A stretch of DNA of 64,000 nucleotides, from assembly GCA_023258975.1 (NCBI GenBank), contig JAHFRD010000001.1, positions 317,168 through 381,167 of the forward strand, in the 5' to 3' direction. Below, one piece after another: positions 32,345 to 42,077 of the stretch. This DNA comes from Hydrogenophilales bacterium. Its GTDB lineage: Bacteria; Pseudomonadota; Gammaproteobacteria; Burkholderiales; Thiobacillaceae. Position 1 is the first letter of the stretch. Every line of letters starts with the position of its first letter. The notes under the pieces were generated by a model. It did not search any database. It was given only the letters and a program-made list of their open reading frames with translations, and was not told the DNA's origin. A program made the translations under genes and the position numbers.

Positions 32345-34146
32345 CCCGAATGCGGGCGCCCGATCACCGACGTGGCTGGGATCGCCTCAACTGGCTATCC
32401 ACCGCGTTGGCGCTGGGCATTGCCACTCTGCTGCTGATCTCCAGCGAGAGCGCCACCCTGCATGAGGATTTTCAGCATCGCCTGGCCACTCAGGCCAGCC
32501 TGGTCGCCGCCAACAGCGCGGCGGCGGTGGTTTTCCAGGACAAGATTTCCGCGCGCGACAATCTGGCCGCGTTGAGCCTGGCCCCGGAGATTCTCTCCGC
32601 CCGCATCGTCCTGCCCGACGGCACTCTTTTCGCCGGCTACGAGAAGGCGGGAGCGAGCGAGAAATCCCCTTTCTGGGCCGGATGGATCGGCCTGGATCGA
32701 ATCGAATACCAGCGGGGACTCGACGTGGAGAACACCGAAGTCGCCAACATTCACCTGATCGCCGACCTGACACCGCTACGCGCGCGCATCCTGGGCTTCG
32801 TCGCCGTGGTGCTCGGCGCCGGCCTGCTCGCCCTGCTCGCCGCCCATATCCTCATGGCCCGTTTGCGCCGCGCCATGCGCCGCGCCGAGGACGACATGGT
32901 GCACATGGCGCACTACGACGCGCTCACCGGCCTGCCCAACCGCGCTTTTTTTGAAACCCATACCGATCAGGTACTGGCGCGCACTACCCAGGCCGCCCTG
33001 CTGTTCTTCGACCTGGACAACTTCAAGGTGGTCAACGACAGCCTCGGCCACCCCGTCGGCGACCAGTTGCTCAAGGCGGTCGCCGCGCAACTCGGTCTGG
33101 TGGTACGGCAGACCGACAATCTCTCGCGCCTGGGGGGGGACGAATTCACCCTGTTGGTGGTGGGCGCGGGGCATCACCAGGCAAGCAGCGTGGCCGAGCA
33201 CGTGATCCAGGCGCTGCACCACCCCTTCACCATCGACGGCCATGAACTCAGCATCGGCGCGAGCATCGGCATCGCGCTGTTTCCCGAGGACGGCGACAAT
33301 GTGGACAAACTGTTGCGCAGCGCCGATAGCGCCCTCTATGCCGCCAAGGCGGCGGGCAAGCACACCTGGCGTTTCTTCTCGGCGGAAATGGATCAGCAGG
33401 CGCGCGACCGCCTCGCCCTGGAAGCCGGCCTGCGCCGCGCGCTCGATCGTGGCGAATTGCGCATGCTGTACCAGCCCATCGTCGACCTGGGCACGGGCCG
33501 CCACATCGGCTTCGAGGCGCTGATGCGCTGGACATCGCCGGAACTGGGCGAAGTCTCACCCAGCGTATTCATCCCGGTGGCGGAGGAGACCGGCCTGATC
33601 CACGCCTTCGGCGCCTTCGCCTTGCGCGAGGCTTGCGCTCAAGCCCGGCGCTGGCTGGAGGAAGGGCGGGGCGAGGTGGTCGTCTCGGTCAACGTCTCGG
33701 CGCGCCAGTTTCATGGGCACGGACTGGTGGACAGCGTGCGCCAAACCCTGCGCGAAACCGGCCTGCCGCCCAGCCACCTGGATCTGGAAATCACCGAAAC
33801 CGCCCTGATGGGCGCCGAGCGGGAAGTGATCGACATCCTCAACGAACTGCATGGACTGGGCGTCAGCCTGTCGCTCGACGACTTCGGCGTCGGCTATGCC
33901 TCGCTATCCCAGCTCAAGCGGTTGCCCATCCACAAACTCAAGATCGACCGAAGCTTCGTCATGGACATCCCGCGCGACAGCGATGATGCCGCCATCATCA
34001 CCGCCATCGTCGGCATGGCCGAGGCATTGGGGCTCTCCGTGGTGGCCGAAGGCGTGGAAACCCTGGAACAGCAAGCCTTCCTCGCCTCCCTCGGCTGCCG
34101 CCGGGGACAGGGCTACCTGTTCGGCAAACCGGAGCCGGCGGCGTGA
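32341..34146 (+). CDS. Membrane GGDEF-EAL protein with CHASE8-like periplasmic sensor
   Basis: A 601-residue YfiN-like c-di-GMP enzyme: helix 1 (about residues 20-37), a periplasmic CHASE8-type domain (about 40-145), helix 2 (about 148-170), GGDEF (about 185-345) and EAL (about 355-600). Cyclase motif SRLGGDEFTLLV is intact and preceded by RQTDNL, which supplies the RxxD inhibition site. The EAL domain keeps FEALMRW, VNVSARQF, LEITETAL, DDFGVGYASL and VVAEGVET, so hydrolysis is plausible too. Its output is probably set by YfiR. The stop overlaps the ROK kinase GTG (GTGA). Confidence 0.93.
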   Translation: MTRMRAPDHRRGWDRLNWLSTALALGIATLLLISSESATLHEDFQHRLATQASLVAANSAAAVVFQDKISARDNLAALSLAPEILSARIVLPDGTLFAGYEKAGASEKSPFWAGWIGLDRIEYQRGLDVENTEVANIHLIADLTPLRARILGFVAVVLGAGLLALLAAHILMARLRRAMRRAEDDMVHMAHYDALTGLPNRAFFETHTDQVLARTTQAALLFFDLDNFKVVNDSLGHPVGDQLLKAVAAQLGLVVRQTDNLSRLGGDEFTLLVVGAGHHQASSVAEHVIQALHHPFTIDGHELSIGASIGIALFPEDGDNVDKLLRSADSALYAAKAAGKHTWRFFSAEMDQQARDRLALEAGLRRALDRGELRMLYQPIVDLGTGRHIGFEALMRWTSPELGEVSPSVFIPVAEETGLIHAFGAFALREACAQARRWLEEGRGEVVVSVNVSARQFHGHGLVDSVRQTLRETGLPPSHLDLEITETALMGAEREVIDILNELHGLGVSLSLDDFGVGYASLSQLKRLPIHKLKIDRSFVMDIPRDSDDAAIITAIVGMAEALGLSVVAEGVETLEQQAFLASLGCRRGQGYLFGKPEPAA

Positions 34147-35039
34147 GGCCACGCATCGGCATCGACCTCGGCGGCACGAAAATCGAAATCGCCGCCTTCG
34201 CGGCGGATGGCGTGGAAATGCTGCGCCGCCGCGTCGCCACCCCGCAAGGCGATTACCGCGCCACGCTGCAAGCCGTGGCCGCGCTGGTGGCGGAGGTGGA
34301 ACGTGAACTGGGCGCGCGGGGCACGCTCGGCATCGGCATGCCCGGCGCGGAATCGCGCGCCACCGGCCGGATCAAGAACGCCAACTCCACCTGCCTGATC
34401 GGCCAACCCCTGCGCCACGATCTGGAATCGCTGCTGCAACGCGAGGTGCGCCTGGCCAACGATGCCAACTGCTTTGCGCTTTCCGAAGCGGTGGACGGCG
34501 CGGCGGCGGGCGCCGAGGTGGTATTCGGGGTCATCCTCGGCACCGGTTGCGGGGGTGGCGTGGTGGTACGCGGCCAGGTGTTGGGCGGCGCCAATGCCAT
34601 CGCCGGCGAGTGGGGCCACAACCCCCTGCCCTGGGCTCGCGACGAAGAACGCCCCGGCCCCGCCTGCTATTGCGGCAAACACGGCTGCATCGAAACCTGG
34701 CTGTCCGGGCCGGGGCTGGCCCGCGATCTGCGCGAGCGCGCGGGACGCGAATTGCGCGCGGAGGATATTGCCATCCTGGACGACCCCGACTGTCTGGCGG
34801 CGATGGCGCGTTACGAAGACCGCCTGGCGCGCGGCCTGGCGCAGGTCGTCAACCTGCTCGACCCGGAGGTGATCGTGCTTGGCGGCGGCCTGTCCCGAAT
34901 TACCCGCCTGTATGAAAACGTGCCGCGCCTGTGGGGCAGCTACATTTTTTCGGATACCGTGGCGACCCGCCTCGTGCCCCCCACGCACGGAGACTCCAGC
35001 GGTGTGCGCGGCGCGGCCTGGCTGTGGAATGGCGCATAG
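34143..35039 (+). CDS. ROK-family sugar kinase (fructokinase/N-acetylglucosamine-kinase type)
   Basis: A 298-residue kinase. IGIDLGGTKIEIAAF is the phosphate-binding motif, LANDANCFALSEA contains the catalytic Asp, and GHNPLPW with CYCGKHGCIETWLSGPG is the ROK zinc motif. Candidate substrates are fructose, mannose or N-acetyl-sugars; the sequence does not decide. GTG 34143 overlaps the GGDEF-EAL stop, which places a sugar kinase directly inside a c-di-GMP signalling operon and hints that the TonB receptor imports a glycan. That is inference; the kinase might simply be carried along by operon structure. Confidence 0.88.
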   Translation: MRPRIGIDLGGTKIEIAAFAADGVEMLRRRVATPQGDYRATLQAVAALVAEVERELGARGTLGIGMPGAESRATGRIKNANSTCLIGQPLRHDLESLLQREVRLANDANCFALSEAVDGAAAGAEVVFGVILGTGCGGGVVVRGQVLGGANAIAGEWGHNPLPWARDEERPGPACYCGKHGCIETWLSGPGLARDLRERAGRELRAEDIAILDDPDCLAAMARYEDRLARGLAQVVNLLDPEVIVLGGGLSRITRLYENVPRLWGSYIFSDTVATRLVPPTHGDSSGVRGAAWLWNGA

Positions 35040-35195
35040 CGCCGTACTTAAATAAAAAACCAACAGAATCAAAGAAGTACAAAACCATACCCGCGCATCG
35101 GAAATTTTTATCGGGTACACTGCGCCGCGTTGTCGGGCTCGTATGGCCTGACCCTGACAAAAGCAATACAAAGGAAGAGCGGGGCCATATAACCA

Positions 35196-37319
35196 ATGCG
35201 GTGGCTATTTCCCAACGGTATCAGCCTGAGAAAAGGCGTCACGCTCTCGTTCGGCGCGCTGATGATTCTGATCGTGGCGATCATCGCCACCAGCATCTAC
35301 CGGGTGAATGCGCGGCTCACCATCAAGACCGCGCACGACCTGCTCGACATCACCACGGAAGCCATTCTCTCCGATGTAGCCGCCGGCCTGCTGCCCATCG
35401 CCCGCGCGGTGGATGCGTCGGCTGCCCTCGGCGGCGACCATCCCGATGCCCTGCGGCGGCGGGAATTCCAGCGTTATTTCTTCCGCATGCTCGAATTGAA
35501 CCCGCAGGTCTACAGCGTGTATGCCGGCTTCGAGCGGGATGGCGATTTTTCCCAACTCATCCGCCTGCCCGACGGCATTGAGCACTTTGGCCCCAACGAC
35601 ACGCGTCCGCCCCCCGATGCCCAGTTCGTGCGCCGCCACGTCAGCCGCCACGGCGATGCCTGGGTGGATCACTACGACTATCTGGCCGGCCTGGATCGCG
35701 TGCTCAAGACGGAGGAAAGCATCAGCCGATTCGACCCGCGCCAGCGGCCGTTCTACCTGGCCGCCTGGGAGAAGGGCGACCTGGTCACTTCCGACGTGTT
35801 CATCCTCGGCAGTTCCGGACGCCCCGGCATTTCCATTTCCGCGCCCATCTCGGTGGGCGGTAAACGCTTCGGCGTGATCGCCGCCGATATCGCCCTCGAC
35901 AATCTCGCCCTGTTCCTGTCCAGCCATCAGATCGGCGAGCGCGGCGTCACCATGATCCTGGACGAGAAGAACCGGGTGGTGGCGCATCCGCAAATGGACA
36001 AGGCTTTGCGTATCGACGGCAAGGATGTGCGTCTGTCCTCGGCTGCGGAACTGGGCAATCCGGCGCTCAACGAGGCGGTGCGCCGCTATCGCGCCGGTGA
36101 AGGCACACGCCTGGTGTTCGACGAGCCGTCGAGCGGAACGCCTTATCTGGCTTCCTTTCACGCCTTCCCGCCGGCACTGGGCAAAAACTGGATGATCCTC
36201 ACTCTGGTTCCGCAGGAGGACTTCGTTGGCGAACTGCAACGCACCAACCACGTCATGCTGGCGTTCTCCGCCGCGTTGCTGCTCATGGGCCTGTTGCTGG
36301 TGGCCTTTCTGTCGCGCCTGCTGACCCGTCCGATCGCCGCCGTGATCGAGGAAACCCGAAAGATCAAGGCGCTGGAACTCAAGGACGATCTCAGCATCCG
36401 CTCCAACATCCGCGAGATCCGGCAACTGGTCGATGCCACCCAGGCGATGAAATCGACCATCCGCGCCTTCACCACCTTCGTCCCGCGTACTCTGGTGCAG
36501 CAATTGCTGTCCAGCGGCAAGACCCTGGAAGTGGGCGGCCAGAGCCGCTACCTCACCATCATGTTCACCGACATGGACGGCTTCTCGGCGCTGGCGGAAA
36601 CCACGCCGACGCGCGAACTGATGAACCGGGTCTCGCTTCACCTCGACACCGTCACCCAGGTGATCGACGCCCACCACGGCACGCTGGACAAATACATCGG
36701 CGACGCCGTCATGGCGTTCTGGGGCGCACCGCTGTCCGACGACGACCATGCCTACCATGCCTGTCTCACCGCGCTGAAGGCGCAACAAGCCATGAACACG
36801 GTCAACGAGGCCTGGCTGCGGGAAGGCAAGCAGCCCACCTCGTTCCGCATCGGCCTGCATACCGACGCCGTGCTGGTCGGCAACATCGGCTCGGCGGAGC
36901 GCCTCTCCTATACGGTGATGGGCGATGGCGTGAACATCGCCGCGCATCTGGAAACCCTCAACAAACGCTACGGCACCCGCATCTGCGTCAGCCATTCGGT
37001 GTTCAAGGAAGCCGGCGAGCGCATGTTGATGCGCCCCCTCGACCATGTCAGCGTGAAGGGCCGGCGCGGCGAACTCATCGTCTACGAACTCCTCGCCGCC
37101 ATCGGCCCGGACGCCGAAGCCGCCGGCATCGCCGCCACGCCGGAACAACGCCGCCTGGTCGAACTCACCCTGCCGGCGTTCGCCGCATGGCAGGCCGGCA
37201 AGCGGGAAGAAGCCCTGGCCCTGTATCACGCGGTTCTCGACGAATTTCCACGGGATGCCGTGGCGAGCCACTTCGTCACCCACCTCGTCGCGCATTGTGA
37301 GAAACCTCTCACGATCTGA
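35196..37319 (+). CDS. Membrane adenylate/guanylate cyclase with dCache sensor and class III catalytic domain
   Basis: A 707-residue protein: membrane helix (about residues 12-36), a double-Cache periplasmic sensor (about 45-345; PFYLAAWEKGDLVTSDVFIL), helix 2 (about 352-375), a HAMP-like linker, then a class III cyclase domain (about 440-620). Metal Asp residues lie in FTDMDGFSALAE and YIGDAVMAFWGAP, with the adenine-selecting Lys in LDKYIGD. The transition-state pair is odd: the usual N-x-A-A-R reads NIAAHLE, so the Arg is His. Activity may therefore be lowered. A C-terminal helix (about 640-700) follows. It is the first gene of a three-gene operon. Confidence 0.9.
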   Translation: MRWLFPNGISLRKGVTLSFGALMILIVAIIATSIYRVNARLTIKTAHDLLDITTEAILSDVAAGLLPIARAVDASAALGGDHPDALRRREFQRYFFRMLELNPQVYSVYAGFERDGDFSQLIRLPDGIEHFGPNDTRPPPDAQFVRRHVSRHGDAWVDHYDYLAGLDRVLKTEESISRFDPRQRPFYLAAWEKGDLVTSDVFILGSSGRPGISISAPISVGGKRFGVIAADIALDNLALFLSSHQIGERGVTMILDEKNRVVAHPQMDKALRIDGKDVRLSSAAELGNPALNEAVRRYRAGEGTRLVFDEPSSGTPYLASFHAFPPALGKNWMILTLVPQEDFVGELQRTNHVMLAFSAALLLMGLLLVAFLSRLLTRPIAAVIEETRKIKALELKDDLSIRSNIREIRQLVDATQAMKSTIRAFTTFVPRTLVQQLLSSGKTLEVGGQSRYLTIMFTDMDGFSALAETTPTRELMNRVSLHLDTVTQVIDAHHGTLDKYIGDAVMAFWGAPLSDDDHAYHACLTALKAQQAMNTVNEAWLREGKQPTSFRIGLHTDAVLVGNIGSAERLSYTVMGDGVNIAAHLETLNKRYGTRICVSHSVFKEAGERMLMRPLDHVSVKGRRGELIVYELLAAIGPDAEAAGIAATPEQRRLVELTLPAFAAWQAGKREEALALYHAVLDEFPRDAVASHFVTHLVAHCEKPLTI

Positions 37320-37363
37320 GAGAATCGAAAAAATTGAACCACGGAAGATTGCAAAAACTCCCC

Positions 37364-37810
37364 ATGCAGGTTTTTTTCAGGCTGAACCGGCACCTCCGCG
37401 CGCTCCTCGCGCTGCTTGCGTTCGCCCTTGCCTGGCCCGCCGCCGCCAGCGACCTCGTGGTGGTCACAGGCAGCCACAGCCCGATCAACCATCTCAGCCG
37501 CGAGCAGGTTGCCGATATCTACCTCGGCCGGGTCACCACCCTGCCCGGCGGTATCAGCGCCATCCCCCTGGATCTGCCCGCCTCCAGCCCGGAGCGCGAG
37601 GCGTTCTACAACCAGATCGCCGGCAAGAGCGCGGCCCAGATCAAAGTCTATTGGGCCAGGATGTCGTTCACCGGCAAGGGCATCCCGCCGAAACAGGTGG
37701 CCAGCAGCGCGGACATCAAGAAATTCGCCGGCGGCAAGCCCGGCGCCATCGCCTATCTCGACGAAGACGCCGTGGATGGCAGCGTCAAAGTACTGTGTTC
37801 ACTCAAATAA
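37364..37810 (+). CDS. Small periplasmic phosphate-binding-like protein
   Basis: A 148-residue exported protein (signal around RALLALLAFALAWPAAA, cleavage after AAS near residue 28). The mature domain matches the PstS-like small binding-protein family: VVTGSHSPINHLSREQVADI, YLGRVTTLPGG, then EREAFYNQIAGKSAAQIKVY and a C-terminal KPGAIAYLDEDAV. Such mini-binding proteins are often sensory rather than transport components. ATG 37364 is chosen; TTG 37334 in the same frame has no advantage. It lies between the cyclase and porin genes and may present a ligand to the cyclase sensor. Confidence 0.78.
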   Translation: MQVFFRLNRHLRALLALLAFALAWPAAASDLVVVTGSHSPINHLSREQVADIYLGRVTTLPGGISAIPLDLPASSPEREAFYNQIAGKSAAQIKVYWARMSFTGKGIPPKQVASSADIKKFAGGKPGAIAYLDEDAVDGSVKVLCSLK

Positions 37811-37835
37811 AATTCATAACAACGACGGAGAATTC

Positions 37836-39026
37836 ATGACGGGAAGCAAGCACTGGGCAGGCCGGGTTCTCGCCTGCCTCATCACCTGCGGGGGAGGCAC
37901 CTGCCTGGCGGCCGACCATGACGGCGGCCTGATCGAATTCGACGGTTCCGGTTTTTTCAGCCTCACCGTGGGCAAGATGCTGGGTGGCACGAAAGGCCGC
38001 GTCAACGATACGGACTGTCCCTGTTTCATCTCCGACTACGCCCAGACCGGCGTCTATACCGGCAAGGGCGGGCCGCAATGGCAACCGGACAGCAAACTCG
38101 GCCTGCAAGGCTCCTTATCCTTGAGCGACACCCCATTCTCCCTGACCGGCCAGATCGTCGCGCGCGGCGCGCGGGATGGCGCGGTCAACCTGGAATGGCT
38201 GTACGGCAATTACAAAATCGACAATGAACTGACACTGCAACTCGGCCGCAAGCGCCTGCCCATGTTCCTGTATTCCGACGCCCAGGACATCGGCTTCGCC
38301 CTGCCCTGGACCCACCTGCCGCCGCAGCTCTACGGCTGGGAAGCGGTGAACTACAACGGCGCCAACCTGACCTGGAACAGGCCCCTGAACAACGGCTGGC
38401 ACCTGACCGCCAACCTGCTGGCGGGCGCCGAGACCGTGAAGGAAAGCGGCTACTGGAAAATGTATCGCGGCCCGGACAACCGCACCGACGTGAAGTGGGA
38501 CGCCATCCTGGGGGGCGACCTCAACCTCAGCAACGATTGGCTGGAGACCCGCGTGGTCTACATCCAGTCGAAAACAAGCAGCCGCAATGTCACCGGCTCC
38601 TGGAATGGAACCAGCTACGGCGGCGGCATCGAATCGGACTACGGCAACCGCGCGCGCCAGCAGATCTATGGCCTCGCCTTCAACATCGACCGCGACGACT
38701 GGCTGCTGAAGAGCGAATTCATCCACATCAACCGGCCCGGCGCCAATTTCAGGGATTACGCCCAGATCGTCGCCATCGGCCGCCGCATCGGCAAGTGGCA
38801 ACCCATGCTGACCTGGTCGAATTACTACTCTAAACCCGCTCTGGGCGCCGACCCGGAAGCCCAGGAAGCCCACGCAACCACGGCGATTACCTTGCGCTAT
38901 GAAATGGACACCAGCAGCGCCGTAAAACTCCAGATCGACCAACAGCGCGATAAGACCGGCTCATTGTGGACCCCGAAGTACGGCGATGCGCGCCTGCTGA
39001 CCCTCAGTTACGACCGGGTTTTTTAG
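37836..39026 (+). CDS. Outer-membrane porin-like beta-barrel protein
   Basis: A 396-residue protein with signal peptide (cleavage after LAA near residue 26) and a beta-barrel pattern of alternating residues, ending in the aromatic DRVF. Aromatic girdle stretches such as WEAVNYNGANLTWNRPL and IDNELTLQLGRKRLPMFLYS are typical of porin-like barrels. Two Cys in TDCPCFIS (about residues 49-54) may form a small loop. GGAG precedes ATG 37836 (37828-37831). It closes the cyclase operon and is convergent with thyA five bases away. It could deliver the ligand recognised by the preceding binding protein; function is otherwise unknown. Confidence 0.8.
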   Translation: MTGSKHWAGRVLACLITCGGGTCLAADHDGGLIEFDGSGFFSLTVGKMLGGTKGRVNDTDCPCFISDYAQTGVYTGKGGPQWQPDSKLGLQGSLSLSDTPFSLTGQIVARGARDGAVNLEWLYGNYKIDNELTLQLGRKRLPMFLYSDAQDIGFALPWTHLPPQLYGWEAVNYNGANLTWNRPLNNGWHLTANLLAGAETVKESGYWKMYRGPDNRTDVKWDAILGGDLNLSNDWLETRVVYIQSKTSSRNVTGSWNGTSYGGGIESDYGNRARQQIYGLAFNIDRDDWLLKSEFIHINRPGANFRDYAQIVAIGRRIGKWQPMLTWSNYYSKPALGADPEAQEAHATTAITLRYEMDTSSAVKLQIDQQRDKTGSLWTPKYGDARLLTLSYDRVF

Positions 39027-39031
39027 TACGC

Positions 39032-39826
39032 CTACACCGCCACCGGCGCCTTGATGCCGGGGTGCGGGTCGTAGCCTTCCAGGGTGAAATCCTCGTATTG
39101 GAAGGCGAACAGATCAGTTACATCCGGATTGAGCCGCATCGTCGGCAGGGCGCGTGGCTCGCGGGAGAGTTGCAGCTTCACCTGTTCCAGATGGTTGAGG
39201 TAGATGTGCGCATCGCCCAGGGTATGCACGAAATCGCCCGGCTCCAGGCCGGTGGCGCGCGCCATCATCAGGGTGAGCAGGGCGTAACTGGCGATGTTGA
39301 ACGGCACACCCAGGAAGATGTCCGCGCTGCGCTGGTAAAGCTGGCAACTCAGCCGGCCGTCGGCCACGTAGAACTGGAAGAAGGCGTGGCAGGGCGGCAG
39401 CTTCATGTTGGGCAGTTCGCCCACGTTCCACGCGGAAACGATGATGCGGCGCGAATCCGGGTTCTTTTTCAGGGTTTCCAGCACTTCGCTGATCTGGTCG
39501 ATGTGGCGGCCGTCTGCGGCGGGCCAGGAACGCCACTGGTAGCCGTAGATCGGGCCGAGATCGCCGTGCTCGTCGGCCCATTCGTCCCAGATGGAAACAC
39601 CGTTGTCTTTCAAATACTGGATGTTGGTCTCGCCTTTCAGAAACCAGAGCAGTTCATGAATGATGGATTTGAGATGGACTTTCTTGGTGGTGAGCAGGGG
39701 GAAGCCGGCTTGCAGATCGAAGCGCATCTGGTGGCCGAACACCGAGATGGTGCCGGTACCGGTGCGGTCGTCCTTGCGCGTGCCGTGAGCCAGCACATGA
39801 TTCAGTAATTCGAGGTATTGCCGCAT
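39032..39826 (-). CDS. thyA: Thymidylate synthase
   Basis: A 264-residue enzyme, exactly the E. coli length. The catalytic Cys is in [12 protein letters not shown] (about residue 146), folate and dUMP contacts lie in [29 protein letters not shown] and [12 protein letters not shown]. It methylates dUMP using methylenetetrahydrofolate. ATG 39826 overlaps the stop of the upstream PilZ gene (TGATG), and no dihydrofolate reductase gene follows on this strand, so folA is elsewhere. The 3' end is five bases from the convergent porin gene. Confidence 0.97.
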   Translation of the reverse strand: MRQYLELLNHVLAHGTRKDDRTGTGTISVFGHQMRFDLQAGFPLLTTKKVHLKSIIHELLWFLKGETNIQYLKDNGVSIWDEWADEHGDLGPIYGYQWRSWPAADGRHIDQISEVLETLKKNPDSRRIIVSAWNVGELPNMKLPPCHAFFQFYVADGRLSCQLYQRSADIFLGVPFNIASYALLTLMMARATGLEPGDFVHTLGDAHIYLNHLEQVKLQLSREPRALPTMRLNPDVTDLFAFQYEDFTLEGYDPHPGIKAPVAV

Positions 39827-40746
39827 CAGACGCCTTCCTTCAAGAGATGCTGATAGACCAGGTTCATGATGATGAGCCGCTGCGACTGGCCAAGCTCGCC
39901 GAACTGGATGCCGAAGGACTTCATGCGTTTGCCCTGTTCGTCGTCCTCCTCGCCCTCGGAACGAATTACCACCGGGGTTTTCACGTATTCCTCCATATCG
40001 CCCAGCCTGACCTTGAACGACAGCCACAAATTGTCATCCTTGCGGCCAATCTGCATGGGAGAAAGCATCCTGGCGCCGCCGACGCTGATATCCACCAGTT
40101 TGCCGGCGCCGATCTGCTTGCCCTCCTCGCTCTGCCGCACGGCGACGATGAGGCTGGCCGGCGCCCGCATCGCCTTTCTGATGCGCATGGCCTGTACCGC
40201 GTCCGGGTAGGAAAGATGCAGATACGGGAAGGGCTGCAATTGCGACTTCAGCACGCGGGCCTTGAAGGCGCAGACATTGAGGCCGGAGAAGGCGCGCACC
40301 AGATAGGTCTGGCCATCGCGCACGAAGATCAGCTTGCCATCCACGATCGGCATGGTGACCAACACGCTCTTCGGCTTCATCACGCCGATCACATGCACGG
40401 TGAAGCGTTCCGTCTGGCCTTCAAGCAAGGGCTGGAGTTGCAGGGCATCGCCCGGCATCAGCTTGACTGCGTCGAAACTGAGTGTTTCCTCCTGTGGCTT
40501 GGCGGTACCGCCCCCTTCACCCGGCTTGGCGTCATCGAGCCGGGCCGAGACATGGCCCGCTTTTTCCCGCACCCGCTCGCGAAACAGGCCCTTTTGCAAC
40601 AGCACTTCGACCTGATTGTCTGAAGTGACCGTTACGCCGCGATTCAGGAGCAGGTTGTGGTCGGTGTCGTAGACCGCGAACCCCAGAGGCTTGCCGATCT
40701 CGATCTCCGCCTTGCGCACCGGCACCATGAAACTGTCTTCGACCAT
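39826..40746 (-). CDS. PilZ-domain c-di-GMP effector with YcgR-like N-terminus
   Basis: A 306-residue protein: an N-terminal beta-rich domain (about residues 80-180; [20 protein letters not shown]) like YcgR, then a PilZ domain. The c-di-GMP motif is present as [10 protein letters not shown] (RxxxR about residues 187-196) and [13 protein letters not shown] (D-x-S-x-x-G). YcgR-type proteins slow flagella or adjust envelope machinery in response to c-di-GMP. The first 75 residues ([20 protein letters not shown]) form an extra domain not needed for c-di-GMP binding. Start ATG 40746 gives the longest frame; ATG 40728 is an alternative. It is the natural effector for the GGDEF-EAL protein in this region, though not in the same operon. 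Confidence 0.82.
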   Translation of the reverse strand: MVEDSFMVPVRKAEIEIGKPLGFAVYDTDHNLLLNRGVTVTSDNQVEVLLQKGLFRERVREKAGHVSARLDDAKPGEGGGTAKPQEETLSFDAVKLMPGDALQLQPLLEGQTERFTVHVIGVMKPKSVLVTMPIVDGKLIFVRDGQTYLVRAFSGLNVCAFKARVLKSQLQPFPYLHLSYPDAVQAMRIRKAMRAPASLIVAVRQSEEGKQIGAGKLVDISVGGARMLSPMQIGRKDDNLWLSFKVRLGDMEEYVKTPVVIRSEGEEDDEQGKRMKSFGIQFGELGQSQRLIIMNLVYQHLLKEGV

Positions 40747-40783
40747 GCTTTCTCGTTCCTTCAGCGCAACACTTGTGTGGTCG

Positions 40784-41350
40784 TCATTGCAACCCCGACT
40801 TGCCCAATTCGCTCAGGATATCCAGCAACAACTGGCGTCCCAACGGCCCCATTCCCTTCATCAGCGCGTCACCGTCACGCTCGCCGTTGACCAGACGGCG
40901 CATGAGCCCTCCCAGGCGCGCCATGTCGCCACCGGCGCGAACCATCTGTTCGGCCATGTCGGCGAGCACGGCGAGCGCCTTGGCATCGCCGCGCCCGGCG
41001 GCGGCGATCATCGACGCCAGGCCGGGTGCCGCCGCGCGGCCATCCGGCCGCTGCTCCAGAGCGGGCAGGCTGGCCGGGTTCGCCAGCCCTTGCAACACGG
41101 TTTCGACGATGATCCGGTCTTCTTCATCCAGCCCCAGTTTCACGCTCGCATCGCGCTTGCCGTCGATGATCCGGCGCAGGGCGCCGGCCAGGCCGGGCCA
41201 GCCCTGCTGTTCCGCCGCCGCCAGGGTTCGCATCAATTCAGGAAGCGCCGCGCGGTCGCGCAAGGCGCCCACCACGGCATGAATGAAGGGCGCGTGCATG
41301 CGCCGCACCTGTTCCACCGCATCCGGCAATTCAACCACCGCATTCTTCAC
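40784..41350 (-). CDS. Helical protein of unknown function, coupled to bpt
   Basis: A 188-residue, strongly helical and Ala/Leu-rich protein without membrane segments. GTG 41350 is chosen: it overlaps the bpt 3' end by 20 bases and precedes the helix [21 protein letters not shown] later Met (ATG 41299) is possible. Central segments such as DASVKLGLDEEDRIIVETVL and the repeated Leu/Ala helices suggest an all-alpha scaffold. The Gly-rich C-terminus ends GMGPLGRQLLLDILSELGKS. I do not recognise a family; the coupling to bpt suggests a partner or a gene carried with it. Confidence 0.55.
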   Translation of the reverse strand: MKNAVVELPDAVEQVRRMHAPFIHAVVGALRDRAALPELMRTLAAAEQQGWPGLAGALRRIIDGKRDASVKLGLDEEDRIIVETVLQGLANPASLPALEQRPDGRAAAPGLASMIAAAGRGDAKALAVLADMAEQMVRAGGDMARLGGLMRRLVNGERDGDALMKGMGPLGRQLLLDILSELGKSGLQ

Positions 41351-42077
41351 TCTCGTTCTCCACGGCTTGCCAGCGCCCCCCCAACAACATTTCCAGCGGG
41401 CGGTAGGCGCGTTTGTAGGCCATCTTGCGGCAATCGGCGATCCAGTAGCCCAAGTAGAGATGGGGCAGGCCGAGTTCGCGCGCCAGCCTGATCTGTTGCA
41501 ACACCCCGAACACCCCGAGGCTGCGCCGTTCCAGGCCGGGTTCAAAAAAGGTGTAGACGGCGGAAAGCCCGTCCAGCAGGCGATCCACCAGCGCCACCAT
41601 GACGACTTCGCCGGCCAGACGATATTCGATCAGCGCGCTATCGACGCGGCTTTGCAGCAAAAAACCACGATATTGCTCACGGTCGTCCTGATCCATGCCG
41701 CCCCCGGCATGGCGCGCCGCCTGATAGCGGCGATACAGACGGTAATGCGCCTCGTCGAACAACAACGGTTTCAGGCGGATTTCCAGGTCTTCGTTCCTGG
41801 CCTGGCAGCGGCGCTGCGCGCGATTCGGCTGAAACGCCTCCACCCGCAACCGGGTTGAAGTACAGGCGCTGCAATGGTCGCAGTGCGGACGATACACATG
41901 CGGGCCGCTGCGCCGGAAGCCGACCCGCATCAGTTCGCTGTACACCAGGGTATCGACCATCCCGCCCGGCGCCGCCACCTGTGAGCGCGCGGTCTGATTG
42001 GCGAGATAGCTGCAGGGATAACTCGATGTCAGATAAAACTGCAGCCGGAAGATGGGCAGTTCGGCGGCGAAACTCAT
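41331..42077 (-). CDS. bpt: Arginyl-tRNA--protein transferase, bacterial Bpt type (leucyl transferase)
   Basis: A 248-residue GNAT-like aminoacyltransferase. The N-terminal [20 protein letters not shown] (about residues 69-88, Cys pair) and the C-terminal [20 protein letters not shown] are the ATE/Bpt signatures. Bpt attaches leucine to N-terminal Asp or Glu, creating N-degrons for ClpS-ClpAP. Its start overlaps the aat stop (ATGA), so the two N-end-rule transferases are co-translated. Cys residues PHCDHCSAC could also bind a metal cluster as reported for some ATEs. Confidence 0.92.
   Translation of the reverse strand: MSFAAELPIFRLQFYLTSSYPCSYLANQTARSQVAAPGGMVDTLVYSELMRVGFRRSGPHVYRPHCDHCSACTSTRLRVEAFQPNRAQRRCQARNEDLEIRLKPLLFDEAHYRLYRRYQAARHAGGGMDQDDREQYRGFLLQSRVDSALIEYRLAGEVVMVALVDRLLDGLSAVYTFFEPGLERRSLGVFGVLQQIRLARELGLPHLYLGYWIADCRKMAYKRAYRPLEMLLGGRWQAVENESEECGG

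Noticed and set aside
35205-37295. 696-codon minus-strand frame opposite the cyclase gene
   Set aside because: Shadow of the cyclase frame; composition is His/Gln/Gly-rich without domain signatures.
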